A DNA stretch of 30,313 nt, taken from the NCBI GenBank assembly GCA_015222595.1, contig JADFVP010000141.1, forward strand, positions 1 to 30,313. The letters run 5' to 3'. The position numbers and the translations under genes are program-made. The notes below the pieces were generated by a model. That model was not told the origin of the DNA and ran no database searches. It was given only the letters and a program-made list of their open reading frames with translations. The stretch comes from Pseudomonadota bacterium. Lineage in GTDB: Bacteria; Desulfobacterota; GWC2-55-46; JADFVP01. Positions 15,086-23,766 of this stretch are shown here, piece by piece; positions within the stretch are counted from its first letter, which is position 1; each line of letters starts with the position of its first letter.

Positions 15086-16126
15086 CTAGTGCAACTCTAC
15101 CCCTTTAGAAGTAAGTACCTTCCCCGAAGAGTCCACAATTATAACCTCTACGCCTTTTAGCATCCGGGCAAGCTCAAGCCCTTTTTTCGGGCCGAGCACG
15201 AAGATGGCGGTAGAGAGCGCGTCGCTCGTCATGGTGTCCGGGGCCAGTACCGTTACGCTCTGGCACTTCGACGCCGGGTAGCCGGTCTTGGGGTCGATTA
15301 TATGGTGGTAGAGCGTGGCGTTCTTAATGAAGAAACGTTCGTAGTCTCCAGACGTTGAGATGGAGAGGTTCTTGAGCCCCAGCGTAGCGAGGTTTCCCTC
15401 TTTTCGCGGGTGCTTGATGCTGACTTTCCACTTCTTGCCCGGGACTCGCTCTCCCTGAACGCGCATATCTCCGCCGGCCTTTACTATTGCGTTACCCAAT
15501 CCCTTCTCTACAAGTATCTCTACGGCGCGGTCTACTGCATACCCTTTGGCAATGCCGCCGAGACCTAGTGCCATGCCCTTCTTTTCAAGCCCCACCGTCA
15601 TGCTCTCTTGATCGAGCAGTATCTGTCTGTAGTCTATGAGTCCGAGCGCCGCCGTGATCTCCTCTTTAGTCGCAATCCGTTCGGAGCCGGGCCGAAAGTC
15701 CCAGATGGTGCGCATGGCGGCCCACGTGGGGTCGAATGCGCCTCCGGTAAGCGTAGCGACCTCTTTGGCAACGGCCAGGAGCATAAAGAGTTCGTCCGTC
15801 ACTTCGACCGTTCCTTTACCGGCCATATCGTTTATCTCCGATATGGCGGTCCCGGCTTTCCACTCGCTCATTACCGACTCTATCCTCTCGAATTCGGCCT
15901 CAATGGCGTCGAAGGCCGCCTCTGCTGCTTCTTTATTTTCGGTAGATACGGTGAACTCTATTTCCGTGCCCATCATCGTGCGCTGCTCTTTTATAATCTG
16001 GGCGCTTGAGACTGATACCATCGGGCCTAAAAGAAGTAGAAGTAGAGGTAGAACGGTGGAGACAGCTCTGCTAAGCGGCGAGCTGCCGGGTGCAAGGGGG
16101 GTGGAGTTGCCGGACGGCAGGCTCAT
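15086..16126 (-). CDS. apbE: ApbE-type FAD:protein FMN transferase
   Basis: This 346-residue exported enzyme has a hydrophobic segment ending SVSSA at about residue 42, suggesting Sec export. The core has the ApbE landmarks: TMMGTEIEFTV, LGLGGIAKGYAVD, AGGDMRVQG, STSGDYERFF, HHIIDPKTGYPA and MTSDALSTAIFVLG. ApbE proteins bind FAD and Mg2+ and attach FMN covalently to a Ser/Thr of target proteins in the periplasm (classically Rnf/Nqr subunits). Its ATG shares one base with the stop of the DUF3570 gene, so it is the last gene of the TlpA/DUF4266/DUF3570/ApbE operon. No target with an obvious flavinylation motif is visible in the operon. The flavin transferase assignment is firm, the client unknown. 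Confidence 0.95.
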   Translation of the reverse strand: MSLPSGNSTPLAPGSSPLSRAVSTVLPLLLLLLGPMVSVSSAQIIKEQRTMMGTEIEFTVSTENKEAAEAAFDAIEAEFERIESVMSEWKAGTAISEINDMAGKGTVEVTDELFMLLAVAKEVATLTGGAFDPTWAAMRTIWDFRPGSERIATKEEITAALGLIDYRQILLDQESMTVGLEKKGMALGLGGIAKGYAVDRAVEILVEKGLGNAIVKAGGDMRVQGERVPGKKWKVSIKHPRKEGNLATLGLKNLSISTSGDYERFFIKNATLYHHIIDPKTGYPASKCQSVTVLAPDTMTSDALSTAIFVLGPKKGLELARMLKGVEVIIVDSSGKVLTSKGVELH

Positions 16127-17322
16127 CAGAAGACGAACTTTAAAGAGGCCATAAGTATGTGGGCCGAGACGCGGGAAGACTCGAGGTAGAATTCGTACTT
16201 GCCCTCTAGAGTGCCGAGTTCAAAAGGCCCTGCCTGTGGTCGGCTCTTTAGCTGGTGAATCAGTTTTGCGCCAAGCAGGTGCGTATGGAAGCTCCTGTGT
16301 TGTGGAGAGGTGCTTCTGAGTGTGTCGCTACTTAAGTAGTCGTCCTTGAAGAAGGAGGCCTTGTCCTGAATGTAGGCCCTGTAGTTGAGCCGCAGGGTTC
16401 TGTTTTCCGAAAGCGGCCTAGACTGCACTACCTCTGCCGTAAAGGCGTCTATGTCCCAGTCGTCGTAGTAGTACCTGAAGGTCAGCCTGATGGTCGAACC
16501 GTCTGATATGCCAAGCGCCTTATCTGCGACCGTCGTATCTGTCTCTTTTTTGAAGTAGTGGTTTATCCCCAGTATAAAGGCGTTCCGTTTTCTGTTGTCA
16601 GGAAAGGCCTCGTCCATGCAGGTTGCGCTCTCTTCTGTACAGGATGCCGCAGTGGCGCCGTCTACCGGAACAAGCCGTATGCCTTCTGGCATGTAGCCCT
16701 TCGAGTCCGAGTGCGAGTACCCGGCCTGAACTATCGTTACCGGCGAGATGACCTGCGTTACACCGAGATAGTAGTTGCTTGTGTTTCGCTTTTCCGTGCG
16801 TCCGAGGAACTTGCCGGAAATTTCGTCCATGTTCTTGGAGAACCCGAAGCTGAGCGTGGTGTTCTTGTTGAAGAACTCCTTGGAGAGCGTGACAGTCGGG
16901 GTAGACGAGCTGTAGTCTTTCTCGCTGCTGGTGTCGTAGTAGAGTTCTGCCTTGAAGAGGTCTTTAAAGTTGTGCGAAACCCCGGCGGTCAGTTCGTGCC
17001 GCGTGTCTTGTCCGCCTCCGGCTGCCGCACTCGATGCGCTCGAAATCGCGTCTCCGTCGTCGTCCTCTCCGAAGAGGCCGGGCTGGATAATATCTACGGT
17101 GTACTTCAGATAAGCCGAGGTATCGAGAGAGAACTCTTTGTTGAGCGCAAAGAGTTCCGTAAAGACGGCAACGTTGTTGCTAAAGGCGTGAACGTAGCTC
17201 TGCGCCAGCGCGTACTCTTCGGCCTGCGCTTCGCGCGTGTCTACGCCTACAATAGAGAAGACGCAAGAAAGCGCGAGCAGCGCTGCGAGCGCCTTTCTTA
17301 CAGACGGCCTAGTTACATCCAC
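16126..17322 (-). CDS. DUF3570 family outer-membrane beta-barrel protein
   Basis: This 398-residue protein has a signal peptide likely cleaved after AQA (residue 34). The rest alternates polar and hydrophobic residues in strand-like blocks (LSFGFSKNMDEI, NYYLGVTQVISPVTIVQAGY, IRLTFRYYYDDWDID, LRLNYRAYIQDKA) and ends in Phe (LMASLKFVF), the usual terminal residue of an outer-membrane barrel. This and the gene order identify DUF3570. Its start overlaps the end of the DUF4266 gene by 14 bases, and the bases coding the Gly-rich DUF4266 tail (GGAGGCGG) supply the ribosome site. The family function is not established. In this context I infer an outer-membrane partner or channel for the DUF4266 lipoprotein and the ApbE/TlpA chemistry. 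Confidence 0.85.
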   Translation of the reverse strand: MDVTRPSVRKALAALLALSCVFSIVGVDTREAQAEEYALAQSYVHAFSNNVAVFTELFALNKEFSLDTSAYLKYTVDIIQPGLFGEDDDGDAISSASSAAAGGGQDTRHELTAGVSHNFKDLFKAELYYDTSSEKDYSSSTPTVTLSKEFFNKNTTLSFGFSKNMDEISGKFLGRTEKRNTSNYYLGVTQVISPVTIVQAGYSHSDSKGYMPEGIRLVPVDGATAASCTEESATCMDEAFPDNRKRNAFILGINHYFKKETDTTVADKALGISDGSTIRLTFRYYYDDWDIDAFTAEVVQSRPLSENRTLRLNYRAYIQDKASFFKDDYLSSDTLRSTSPQHRSFHTHLLGAKLIHQLKSRPQAGPFELGTLEGKYEFYLESSRVSAHILMASLKFVF

Positions 17323-17527
17323 AGCCGCCTCCGCTCACTCCGAAGCCGCCTGAGGCTCCTTCTCGGGTTCCGAGAAAGTGCTCGCGTACGGCGGTCTCCT
17401 CTTTGTCGCTGTCAAAGCGCATAGCGGGGGACGCCAGAAACTCTTTCTCCCACGGCTGCACATTCGCGCAGCCTGTAGCCGCTGCGGCGGTTGCTACGAG
17501 GAGCAGTATGAATAGGACTCTCTTCAT
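17309..17527 (-). CDS. DUF4266 small lipoprotein with Gly/Cys C-terminus
   Basis: This 72-residue protein has a lipoprotein signal (AAAATGC, lipidated Cys at 20, followed by Ala, compatible with outer-membrane sorting). The short mature part reads WEKEFLASPAMRFDSD near the start and ends in TREGASGG then GGGCGCN. This terminal block, a Gly-rich run with CGC, is the hallmark of DUF4266. Overlaps of 4 bases with the TlpA gene and 14 bases with the DUF3570 gene indicate strict co-translation. The two C-terminal Cys could be substrates of the TlpA protein or bind a metal; the Ser/Thr-Gly-rich stretch could be a modification site. These are inferences. Whether it is a scaffold, a metal binder or a modified peptide is unknown. 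Confidence 0.85.
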   Translation of the reverse strand: MKRVLFILLLVATAAAATGCANVQPWEKEFLASPAMRFDSDKEETAVREHFLGTREGASGGFGVSGGGCGCN

Positions 17528-18060
17528 TTAGAGTTGACCGTTGAACCTTTTTCGCTTATGAGTGCGTCGATCTCGGCGACCCACTTTTCCGGGTCGCCTT
17601 TATTGTATCCGAAGTGGATATGGCGTATAAGGCCCTCTTTATCGACTATGAACGAGGTCGGCATTGCGCTGGCCTTATAGAGCGGGATTACTTTAGCCGA
17701 CGGGTCGAAGAGCAGTATCAGGTTCTTGCTTAAGCTCCCCAGCGGGTCTAAAAAGGCGTCTGCATGAGACTGTTTCTTGTTGATATTGATTGCGAGTCCC
17801 ACGACCTCGGAAGGGTCGTACTTTGCAAGAAAAGAGTTTATCTCAGGGAACTCCTCTTTGCACGGCCCGCACCAGCTGGCCCAGAAGTCTATGAAGACCA
17901 CCTTGCCTCTGTGCTCGCCGAGCGAGACCTCTTTGCCGGTACTGTCGGTGAGAGTGAAGTCCGGTGCAGGGACAGGCTTTCTAGCGGCTTCGGCTGTAAC
18001 GGAGAGCAGAAACAGTATCGGCAGCAGGAGCGTAAAGAGTTTTATGGTATTCGCTTTCAT
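17524..18060 (-). CDS. TlpA-like periplasmic thioredoxin-fold protein
   Basis: This 178-residue protein has a Sec signal (hydrophobic stretch ending TAEA at 25) and a TlpA/ResA-type domain: VPAPDFTLTDSTGK, KVVFIDFWASWCGPCKEEFP with the redox pair C64/C67, and the cis-Pro loop AMPTSFIVD. ResA/TlpA proteins reduce disulfides of exported clients, often apo-cytochromes or metalloproteins. It is the first gene of a four-gene minus-strand operon and overlaps the DUF4266 gene by 4 bases (ATGA), so its client may be the Cys-containing tail of that lipoprotein. The ribosome site is weak. A plausible promoter lies about 100 bases upstream. Confidence 0.92.
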   Translation of the reverse strand: MKANTIKLFTLLLPILFLLSVTAEAARKPVPAPDFTLTDSTGKEVSLGEHRGKVVFIDFWASWCGPCKEEFPEINSFLAKYDPSEVVGLAININKKQSHADAFLDPLGSLSKNLILLFDPSAKVIPLYKASAMPTSFIVDKEGLIRHIHFGYNKGDPEKWVAEIDALISEKGSTVNSK

Positions 18061-18162
18061 AGACGTCAGGCCTAAAAGTAAAATTGGACAGTGACTGGAA
18101 CAGTACTCAAGTAGGTGCAGAGAGCATGCCTGCCTGAGGTTTAACGGACAGTAAAGTAGTTT

Positions 18163-18190
18163 ATCATAACAATAATTATAGAGTTGTTAA
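18163..18190 (-). promoter_or_regulatory. candidate promoter of the TlpA/DUF4266/DUF3570/ApbE operon
   Basis: On the minus strand TTAACA and TATGAT are separated by 16 bases in an AT-rich patch about 100 bases upstream of the TlpA start. It is a reasonable sigma-70 fit, found by eye only. Confidence 0.45.
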
Positions 18191-18257
18191 AGGTAATTCA
18201 ATTTACGGAAGGGTAGACAGTGGGGGGGGATGCCGGAAATCTTAAGCCCGGTTGCGA

Positions 18258-20042
18258 CTACTTTACTTGAAGGTGATGGTATGGGGCGAGGGTCTGTATC
18301 CGGGTGTCTTCAACGGCGCGCCCAACGGTGAAGTGGTAGATGGAGCAGAAGGTATCCGAGGTCATGCCGGCGACCTCCGTTACCGTGTCGTCGTGGAAGC
18401 AGCCTATCCCCGTGCCGCTCATGCCGATGGAGGTGGCCTCAAGGTAGAGAACCTGCCCGATCAGGCCGGCCTCCCAGAAGAGGCGCCGGTATGCGTGTGG
18501 CTCCACAGTTGCTCTTTCTTTAACGCGCCCAAGCATGCCGAGGCTGAAGGCGGAGTCGCCGGCTATCTCCTGTCTGCAACTCAAACGAGCGGCAACGGCC
18601 CTGTAGTCGCCCTCTTTTATAAGATAGAGTCCGAGTGCCTCAGGCGCTCCGTCTGGCAGGGTCCAGAGACCTGTCGGCATGGAGCTCTTCAGGTCGTCTA
18701 AGTCGTCGGGGTTGCGTACCAGCATGTAGAGGCCGCGCTTCAGGCCTCCGACTCTGTGGATAAAGAGCAGCAGGTTGATCTCAGGCGGCGTGCCTAGCGT
18801 GTCGAAGGGGACATTCTGTTCGCGCGGCACTGTTCTGTCGAGCATGGCGTATAGGGTCCCGGAGTCGGTGCCGATATATGGGTCGTAGGCCTGCGCGCTT
18901 CGTCTCAGCCTTATGTTCTCGGCAGCGTTTCTCTGCACCTCCGGGGTTCCTGTCTGGTGGTACTCAGGGTACTCCAGATAAGGTCTTGGAACTGCGGCTT
19001 TTGAAGTACCGGGTCTTGAATCTACTCTCTTTGGATTGCCGTCCCGTATTTTTTCGGTCGCGTTCGACACCTCCTCTATACCGCTCCAAAGTACGTGCTC
19101 CGCACTCAATCTCTCCGGAGCGCCGGTAAGTTCGCACTCTGCGACCATGCCGATCAACTGCGCTATCATCTTTTGGGGGCCAGCGTCTGTGTTCGGGGCC
19201 TCAGGGCTGGTTCCGTCTGGCGAGATGTATAGCAGAAGCTCCGGCTCCTCTTTTTCATTCGCGTGCCACTCAGTACGGTCGAGCCCAAGCGCCCGGGCCG
19301 TTTCAATGTCTGGTATCTCCCTCAGGTAGCTCACCTTCCAGCCAAGCAGGGCAGCGGCGAAGGAGATGGAGCCGATGGCGTGGCCGATGTCGAGCGAGCA
19401 GTACCGGAAAGCGCGCACCCCGTACTTCCAGGCCTCTCTCCAGTAGATGGACGTAAGGCCGAGGATAAAACCGGCGTTACCAAAAAGCTCTTCCAGAGCC
19501 GAAGCTGCTTTTGGAGAGAAGAGGGCGCGTCTTTCGAGGCTATGGGTGTAGGGTCCGTAGTGGTAGAGTCCGCCGGGAAGGCTCTGTCTTTCTGAAGCGT
19601 CTTTAGATTTAAGAGATGGAGAATTAAGAGAAGGCAGCAGCAGGTGCGCCTCGGTCGGGTGGAGGTTGCCGCTGGAGGGGTTGACCCTTAGCGCCCAGGT
19701 GCTGGAGTTGAAAGACTTCCAGGCCGCGAGGCCGAGAGAGAGTTCGAGGAGCGCGGCGACATTTTCTACTGTTACGGGCTCTGCTGCTACGAGTTCAGAG
19801 CCGTCGGCGCCTCGTTCGTAGAGCTCGTCGAGCATACTGGCCGGGGCGGATTCGAGAAGCGGCAGAGCCACATTGGGTGCGCCTGCGTATCGGCTAAAGG
19901 GCATCGGCTGGTTTGTAAAGTCGAGCCCGTTTGGCCCATCGGCATACCGGTCGGCGTGGTGCTTGCTCAGCTCATGATACTTAAGCGCGGCTACGGCTCT
20001 CTTCTTTATAAAGCTCTTGTTCATAAAGAGAGGGTAGCACAC
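18258..20042 (-). CDS. SagB/ThcOx-type double nitroreductase-fold protein
   Basis: This protein of about 594 residues begins with GTG at 20042; ATG at 20024 (M7, MNKSFIKKR) is an equally good start, and neither has a clear ribosome site. The N-terminal half has the SagB-like nitroreductase pattern: YHELSKHHADRY, then RVNPSSGNLHPTEAHLLLP at about 119-137 and GGLYHYGPYTHSLE. A second nitroreductase-like half starts near residue 375 (RRSAQAYDPYIG) and continues to CFHDDTVTEVAG. SagB proteins are FMN-dependent dehydrogenases that oxidise azolines to azoles in RiPP pathways. No cyclodehydratase or precursor gene is visible nearby, so this is an orphan member. The reaction is unknown. It is followed by the TlpA operon on the same strand, with a 197-base gap. 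Confidence 0.85.
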   Translation of the reverse strand: MCYPLFMNKSFIKKRAVAALKYHELSKHHADRYADGPNGLDFTNQPMPFSRYAGAPNVALPLLESAPASMLDELYERGADGSELVAAEPVTVENVAALLELSLGLAAWKSFNSSTWALRVNPSSGNLHPTEAHLLLPSLNSPSLKSKDASERQSLPGGLYHYGPYTHSLERRALFSPKAASALEELFGNAGFILGLTSIYWREAWKYGVRAFRYCSLDIGHAIGSISFAAALLGWKVSYLREIPDIETARALGLDRTEWHANEKEEPELLLYISPDGTSPEAPNTDAGPQKMIAQLIGMVAECELTGAPERLSAEHVLWSGIEEVSNATEKIRDGNPKRVDSRPGTSKAAVPRPYLEYPEYHQTGTPEVQRNAAENIRLRRSAQAYDPYIGTDSGTLYAMLDRTVPREQNVPFDTLGTPPEINLLLFIHRVGGLKRGLYMLVRNPDDLDDLKSSMPTGLWTLPDGAPEALGLYLIKEGDYRAVAARLSCRQEIAGDSAFSLGMLGRVKERATVEPHAYRRLFWEAGLIGQVLYLEATSIGMSGTGIGCFHDDTVTEVAGMTSDTFCSIYHFTVGRAVEDTRIQTLAPYHHLQVK

Positions 20043-20158
20043 TTTCGGTACATGCGCGCACCAATAGACCGGTCGAGTATAAGTAAGCAGCTATGTTCGG
20101 TAGTGAGAGTGAGCGAGAGAGTGAGTGTGAAACCAGTGAGTGTAAAGCGTAGTCGGAC

Positions 20159-21025
20159 TTAGAAGATGGAGTTGATGCTATTGGCCATTTCGAGGTATTC
20201 GGCTCGAACCTCTGCCATGGACTCCGGATCGAGGTAGACCGCTTCCATAATGGCGTCATGTTCGGGAGAGATGATTATGTCTACGGCAGAGCCGCTCTTT
20301 TGCTCCGAGACGATAACGTCTGCGAGGTAGACTAGCGCCACTAGCGGGTGTGAACCCGAACGTATGGAACTGAGCAGCTTCTCAGGGCAGTGGTGCTCTT
20401 CTATAGTAAGGGAGCACTCTTTCTGAAAGCGGAAGCCCTCTGCAAACCACGCGCCTACTTCGGAGTGCGTTGCGCCGAATGCGGCTACTTCGCGCTCCAG
20501 CACCCCTTCGCCTCCGTCACCGTAGACGTCCAAGTACTCGGACTCGAATATCTGGTAGAGGATAACTCGGCCTATGTCGCTGATAAGTCCGGCTAGAAAG
20601 GCGTTATCTTTCCTGCCGAGCCCGGTTCTGTCGGCCAGAAGCGCAGAGACCGAGGCTACCTCGAAAGAGTGGCGCCAGAGCCCGGTCAGAAACTTTGCGG
20701 CCTTCTTGTCGGTCGTATCGAAGAGCGAGACCGAGATAGCCAGGTTTCGTACCATATTGAACCCCAGTATGACCGCTGCCTGCGAGATGCTCTTCACGCG
20801 GCCTCCGTAGCCGTAGAAGGCGCTGTTTGCAACAGCGAGAACCTTAGTGGCCAGTGACTGGTCCTGCTCCACGACCTTTACGAGATCGGATGTGGACGAG
20901 TTCTCGTTCTCGACTACTTCGAGAACATGTTTGAGAGTTATAGGGATGGTAGAGAGGTTGGCCATGCCGACGACTCTCTCTCTTAACAGTTCTTTCTCTT
21001 CGTTTAGTGCGTATGCGCTATCCAT
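20159..21025 (-). CDS. HDOD-domain signalling protein
   Basis: This 288-residue cytoplasmic protein is a single HDOD domain: LSTIPITLKHVLEVVEN, then LVKVVEQDQSLATKVLAVANSAFYGY, AAVILGFNMVRNLAISVSLFD, and LAGLISDIGRVILYQ. HDOD proteins resemble HD phosphohydrolases but usually lack the catalytic HD pair. They act as signalling or scaffold modules with kinases and c-di-GMP circuits. The gene overlaps the hybrid kinase upstream by 8 bases, so the pair is translationally coupled and probably functions together. Confidence 0.9.
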   Translation of the reverse strand: MDSAYALNEEKELLRERVVGMANLSTIPITLKHVLEVVENENSSTSDLVKVVEQDQSLATKVLAVANSAFYGYGGRVKSISQAAVILGFNMVRNLAISVSLFDTTDKKAAKFLTGLWRHSFEVASVSALLADRTGLGRKDNAFLAGLISDIGRVILYQIFESEYLDVYGDGGEGVLEREVAAFGATHSEVGAWFAEGFRFQKECSLTIEEHHCPEKLLSSIRSGSHPLVALVYLADVIVSEQKSGSAVDIIISPEHDAIMEAVYLDPESMAEVRAEYLEMANSINSIF

Positions 21026-23099
21026 TCAGGCCTGCTCCTTTTACTGTTGTTGGCGCCTTTGTTCTCTTTGTAGGTTTCGCCGCAATCTCACACATCATCA
21101 TTAGAAGCTCTTTTGATGTGAAGGGCTTCGGAAGGTACCTGCATTTGCTCTCTCTTAAGAACTCTGCGGTCTCTTCGCCCTCGATGTCTCCTGATAAGAA
21201 GAGCACCCTGCTGCCGAGTGCTGGTTTTAGTTCGATAATCTTCTGATACAGCTCCGTGCCGTCCATTCCGGGCATTCTTATGTCGAGAAGCAGTATGTCG
21301 TAATCGCGCTCCTTGATTCTTTCATATGCGCTGGCGGAGTCGTTGGAGGTCTCTATGGTGCCAACGTGCGCCGAGATAGAGTCGCACACGGAGTGCAGCA
21401 CTTCGTGTTCGTCGTCCACCATCAGTACCGACAGGTTGGCGAGCTTGTCGTAAGTCGGTTCACGGTGCCTGCGGCTGCGCCGTTCGTCTATTACGGTACT
21501 CTTGTGCGGTATGGCTATACTGAAGGTCGTGTGGCTGCCCGGCTTCGATTCGACCGTAAGGGTTCCGCTCATGCCCTCGATTATTTTGCGGCTTACGCTA
21601 AGGCCTAGCCCGGTGCCCTTGCCGACATCCTTGGTCGTAAGAAACGGCTCGAAGATCTTTGTCATTATCTCATCGGGAATGCCAGGGCCGTCGTCCGTGA
21701 CCTCTACCGTTACCGTATTGTCGTCGGTGAGCCTGGAGCTGATGGAGACCGTTGAGCCGGTCTTCGACTCTTCTATGGCGTCCTTGGCGTTCTGGAAGAG
21801 GTTGATGATAACTTGCTGGAAGAGGTTGCGGTTGCAGCTGACTATAAGGGGTCTCTTCTCGAGGTCGAGCCGCACGTTGACGTTGGCCAGCTTCAGCTGG
21901 TGCCTCATTATGTCGGTTCCTTTTTCGATAACGATATTGAGATCCACATTCTGGGCGTCGGTGGTATCTTCGCGGGCGAAGATCAGAAGGTCTTTTACTA
22001 TTGCGCGTATCCGCGAAACCCCTTCGAAGACCCGTTCGAGCCGCTTGTTGCCGGACCCGTCGAGCGTCGTGCCGAGCATCTCTATGTTGAGCAGAATGGA
22101 CTGGAGCGGGTTGTTAATTTCGTGCGCGATTCCTGCGGCCATCTCGCCTAAGGAGGCGAGCTTGCTTGAATGTATCATCTTCTTTTGCAGCATCCGCTCT
22201 TCGGTTATGTCTTTGGCGGTAATTACGTGGCCGTACTGCCACCCCTCGTCATGAGAGAGGCTCGTGGCAGTTAGCGCGAGCGTCTTGCCTGCCGAGTTCT
22301 GCACCTCGTCCCTGAACGTGCCGGTCTTCTCCTGTTCGCTCAGGTTACGGACCTTCTCTAAAAAGGCGGCGAAGTTGCAGTTCGATGCGTGGAGGCAGAG
22401 CATGTCGGTCGAAGAGAGCGACTTTGTAATACACTCGGTATCGAATTCGCACAGATTCGTGATAAGGTCCATGCCCTTCGGGTTTATAGAGACGAAGGAG
22501 CCGTCGGCATCAAAGAGGTAGACCCCTTCGGTCATGGAGCAGAGTATGTTGGAGAGCTTCTTGCGCTCTATGTCCTGGCGCGTAAAGAGACGCTCGATGA
22601 CGGCCGTAAGGTGTTCGGCCATCGCGCCTATAAGGGCGTTACTCTTTTCTGTTGAAATGTTCGTTGTCGAGGCGAGGGCGATCATGCCGCACGGTTTGCC
22701 CCAGCACGTTAGCGCTAAATTTGTAACCATTGTATCGTCGTATTCGGTAGGCTCCGCTGCAGCCCCGCTCTTGCCCGACCCGTGCAGTACGGAGCAGGCC
22801 CGGTTGTCGAGAGTTCTGTTCTTTATGGCAGGGAAGGCAGGTTTTGCCCGGTCGAGCACTCTACTTGCGAACCTGCTGCCAACGGCTCTGTCTATCCACG
22901 GCCTGACATAGGCGCGCGTTTCGACCTGATCGTCGTCCACAACAAAAAAGACCCCTATGTCGAACTCAATCTCTTTCGACAGTATATTGAAGAAGTGCGT
23001 CATAAGTGTCTGAATATTGAGCGAAGACGAGGCCTTGGAGGTGAAATCGTAGAGCGGTCTCAATAATTCTTCTGCGGCTGTGTTATGAAGTGTGGTCAT
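21018..23099 (-). CDS. soluble hybrid histidine kinase (GAF-PAS-HisKA-HATPase-REC)
   Basis: This 693-residue protein has no membrane segment. The order is a GAF-like sensor at about 15-170, a PAS domain at about 180-300, HisKA with the H-box GIAHEINNPLQ (His 326), HATPase with NAKDAIEES, DDGPGIPD and GKGTGLGL (about 430-530), and a receiver domain at 555-680 with acidic pair DD (562-563) and phospho-acceptor D606 in LLDIRMPG. All catalytic residues are visible, so it should autophosphorylate and relay internally. The cognate output may be the overlapping HDOD protein. Several Cys in the PAS region (CEF, TEC, LCLHASNC) could sense redox or bind metal, which is speculative. Confidence 0.93.
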   Translation of the reverse strand: MTTLHNTAAEELLRPLYDFTSKASSSLNIQTLMTHFFNILSKEIEFDIGVFFVVDDDQVETRAYVRPWIDRAVGSRFASRVLDRAKPAFPAIKNRTLDNRACSVLHGSGKSGAAAEPTEYDDTMVTNLALTCWGKPCGMIALASTTNISTEKSNALIGAMAEHLTAVIERLFTRQDIERKKLSNILCSMTEGVYLFDADGSFVSINPKGMDLITNLCEFDTECITKSLSSTDMLCLHASNCNFAAFLEKVRNLSEQEKTGTFRDEVQNSAGKTLALTATSLSHDEGWQYGHVITAKDITEERMLQKKMIHSSKLASLGEMAAGIAHEINNPLQSILLNIEMLGTTLDGSGNKRLERVFEGVSRIRAIVKDLLIFAREDTTDAQNVDLNIVIEKGTDIMRHQLKLANVNVRLDLEKRPLIVSCNRNLFQQVIINLFQNAKDAIEESKTGSTVSISSRLTDDNTVTVEVTDDGPGIPDEIMTKIFEPFLTTKDVGKGTGLGLSVSRKIIEGMSGTLTVESKPGSHTTFSIAIPHKSTVIDERRSRRHREPTYDKLANLSVLMVDDEHEVLHSVCDSISAHVGTIETSNDSASAYERIKERDYDILLLDIRMPGMDGTELYQKIIELKPALGSRVLFLSGDIEGEETAEFLRESKCRYLPKPFTSKELLMMMCEIAAKPTKRTKAPTTVKGAGLNG

Positions 23100-23766
23100 G
23101 TTATCGGGTTCCGGTTCCTAATCATCAGAATCTAGGTTCTTGTTACTTGCGCCGGAGCGCGGCTTAAACCGCATCAGGCGACAGTATAGCTATAAAAAGA
23201 GCGTGCATAAGGTTGGCCAACAGTGTTGACCGCAGTGCGGGCTCTTTATAGCGGTAGAGCGATTCTATAAAATTTTTGTTGTACCGATGATTAATATCTT
23301 ATCGGCACAAATCGGGAAAAGTTTAGTCTCTTGAGCTTTTCTACCTCTGAACGGCTTTGCGCCACTGTCGGCTTTAGCCCCTGCGGCCTTGGCTGGAGCT
23401 TGGGAATAGAGGTTCGGGAGCTCCCTTTTTTACTATTTTTCATCACGGAAGAGCTGTATAAATATACCATCGATCATAGGCCTTAGACAACCGTAAATAA
23501 TGATTTTAATGAGTAAAAATACGACCCGGCTCTAATCATGCTTTAATATTTCGTGCTCTATAATTTTAGTTGCAACTGCTCCGGCCGCCGTTTACACCGC
23601 TACCCTCTTTGCGAACCTTTCTATTTGGGTCTATTCTCTATATGTTGGCCTGTTCAGTGGGCTGAGAGCCTCAGCGCTGAGTGCCGTTGGAGAGCACCTT
23701 CTACGCTACGTTGACAATGAATGTAACCGTGTTATTATAAAGGAGTATAGGGGGCTCATGCTTGGG
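23100..23766. other. long divergent intergenic region
   Basis: About 670 bases lie between divergent signalling genes and have no gene-like frame. An imperfect inverted repeat (TATAAAAAGAGC near 23190 and GGGCTCTTTATA near 23239) brackets TTGGCCAA, and a short ACCGAT/ATCGGC inverted repeat lies at about 23284-23307. AT-rich patches could hold promoters for both flanking units. No RNA gene is recognisable. Confidence 0.4.
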
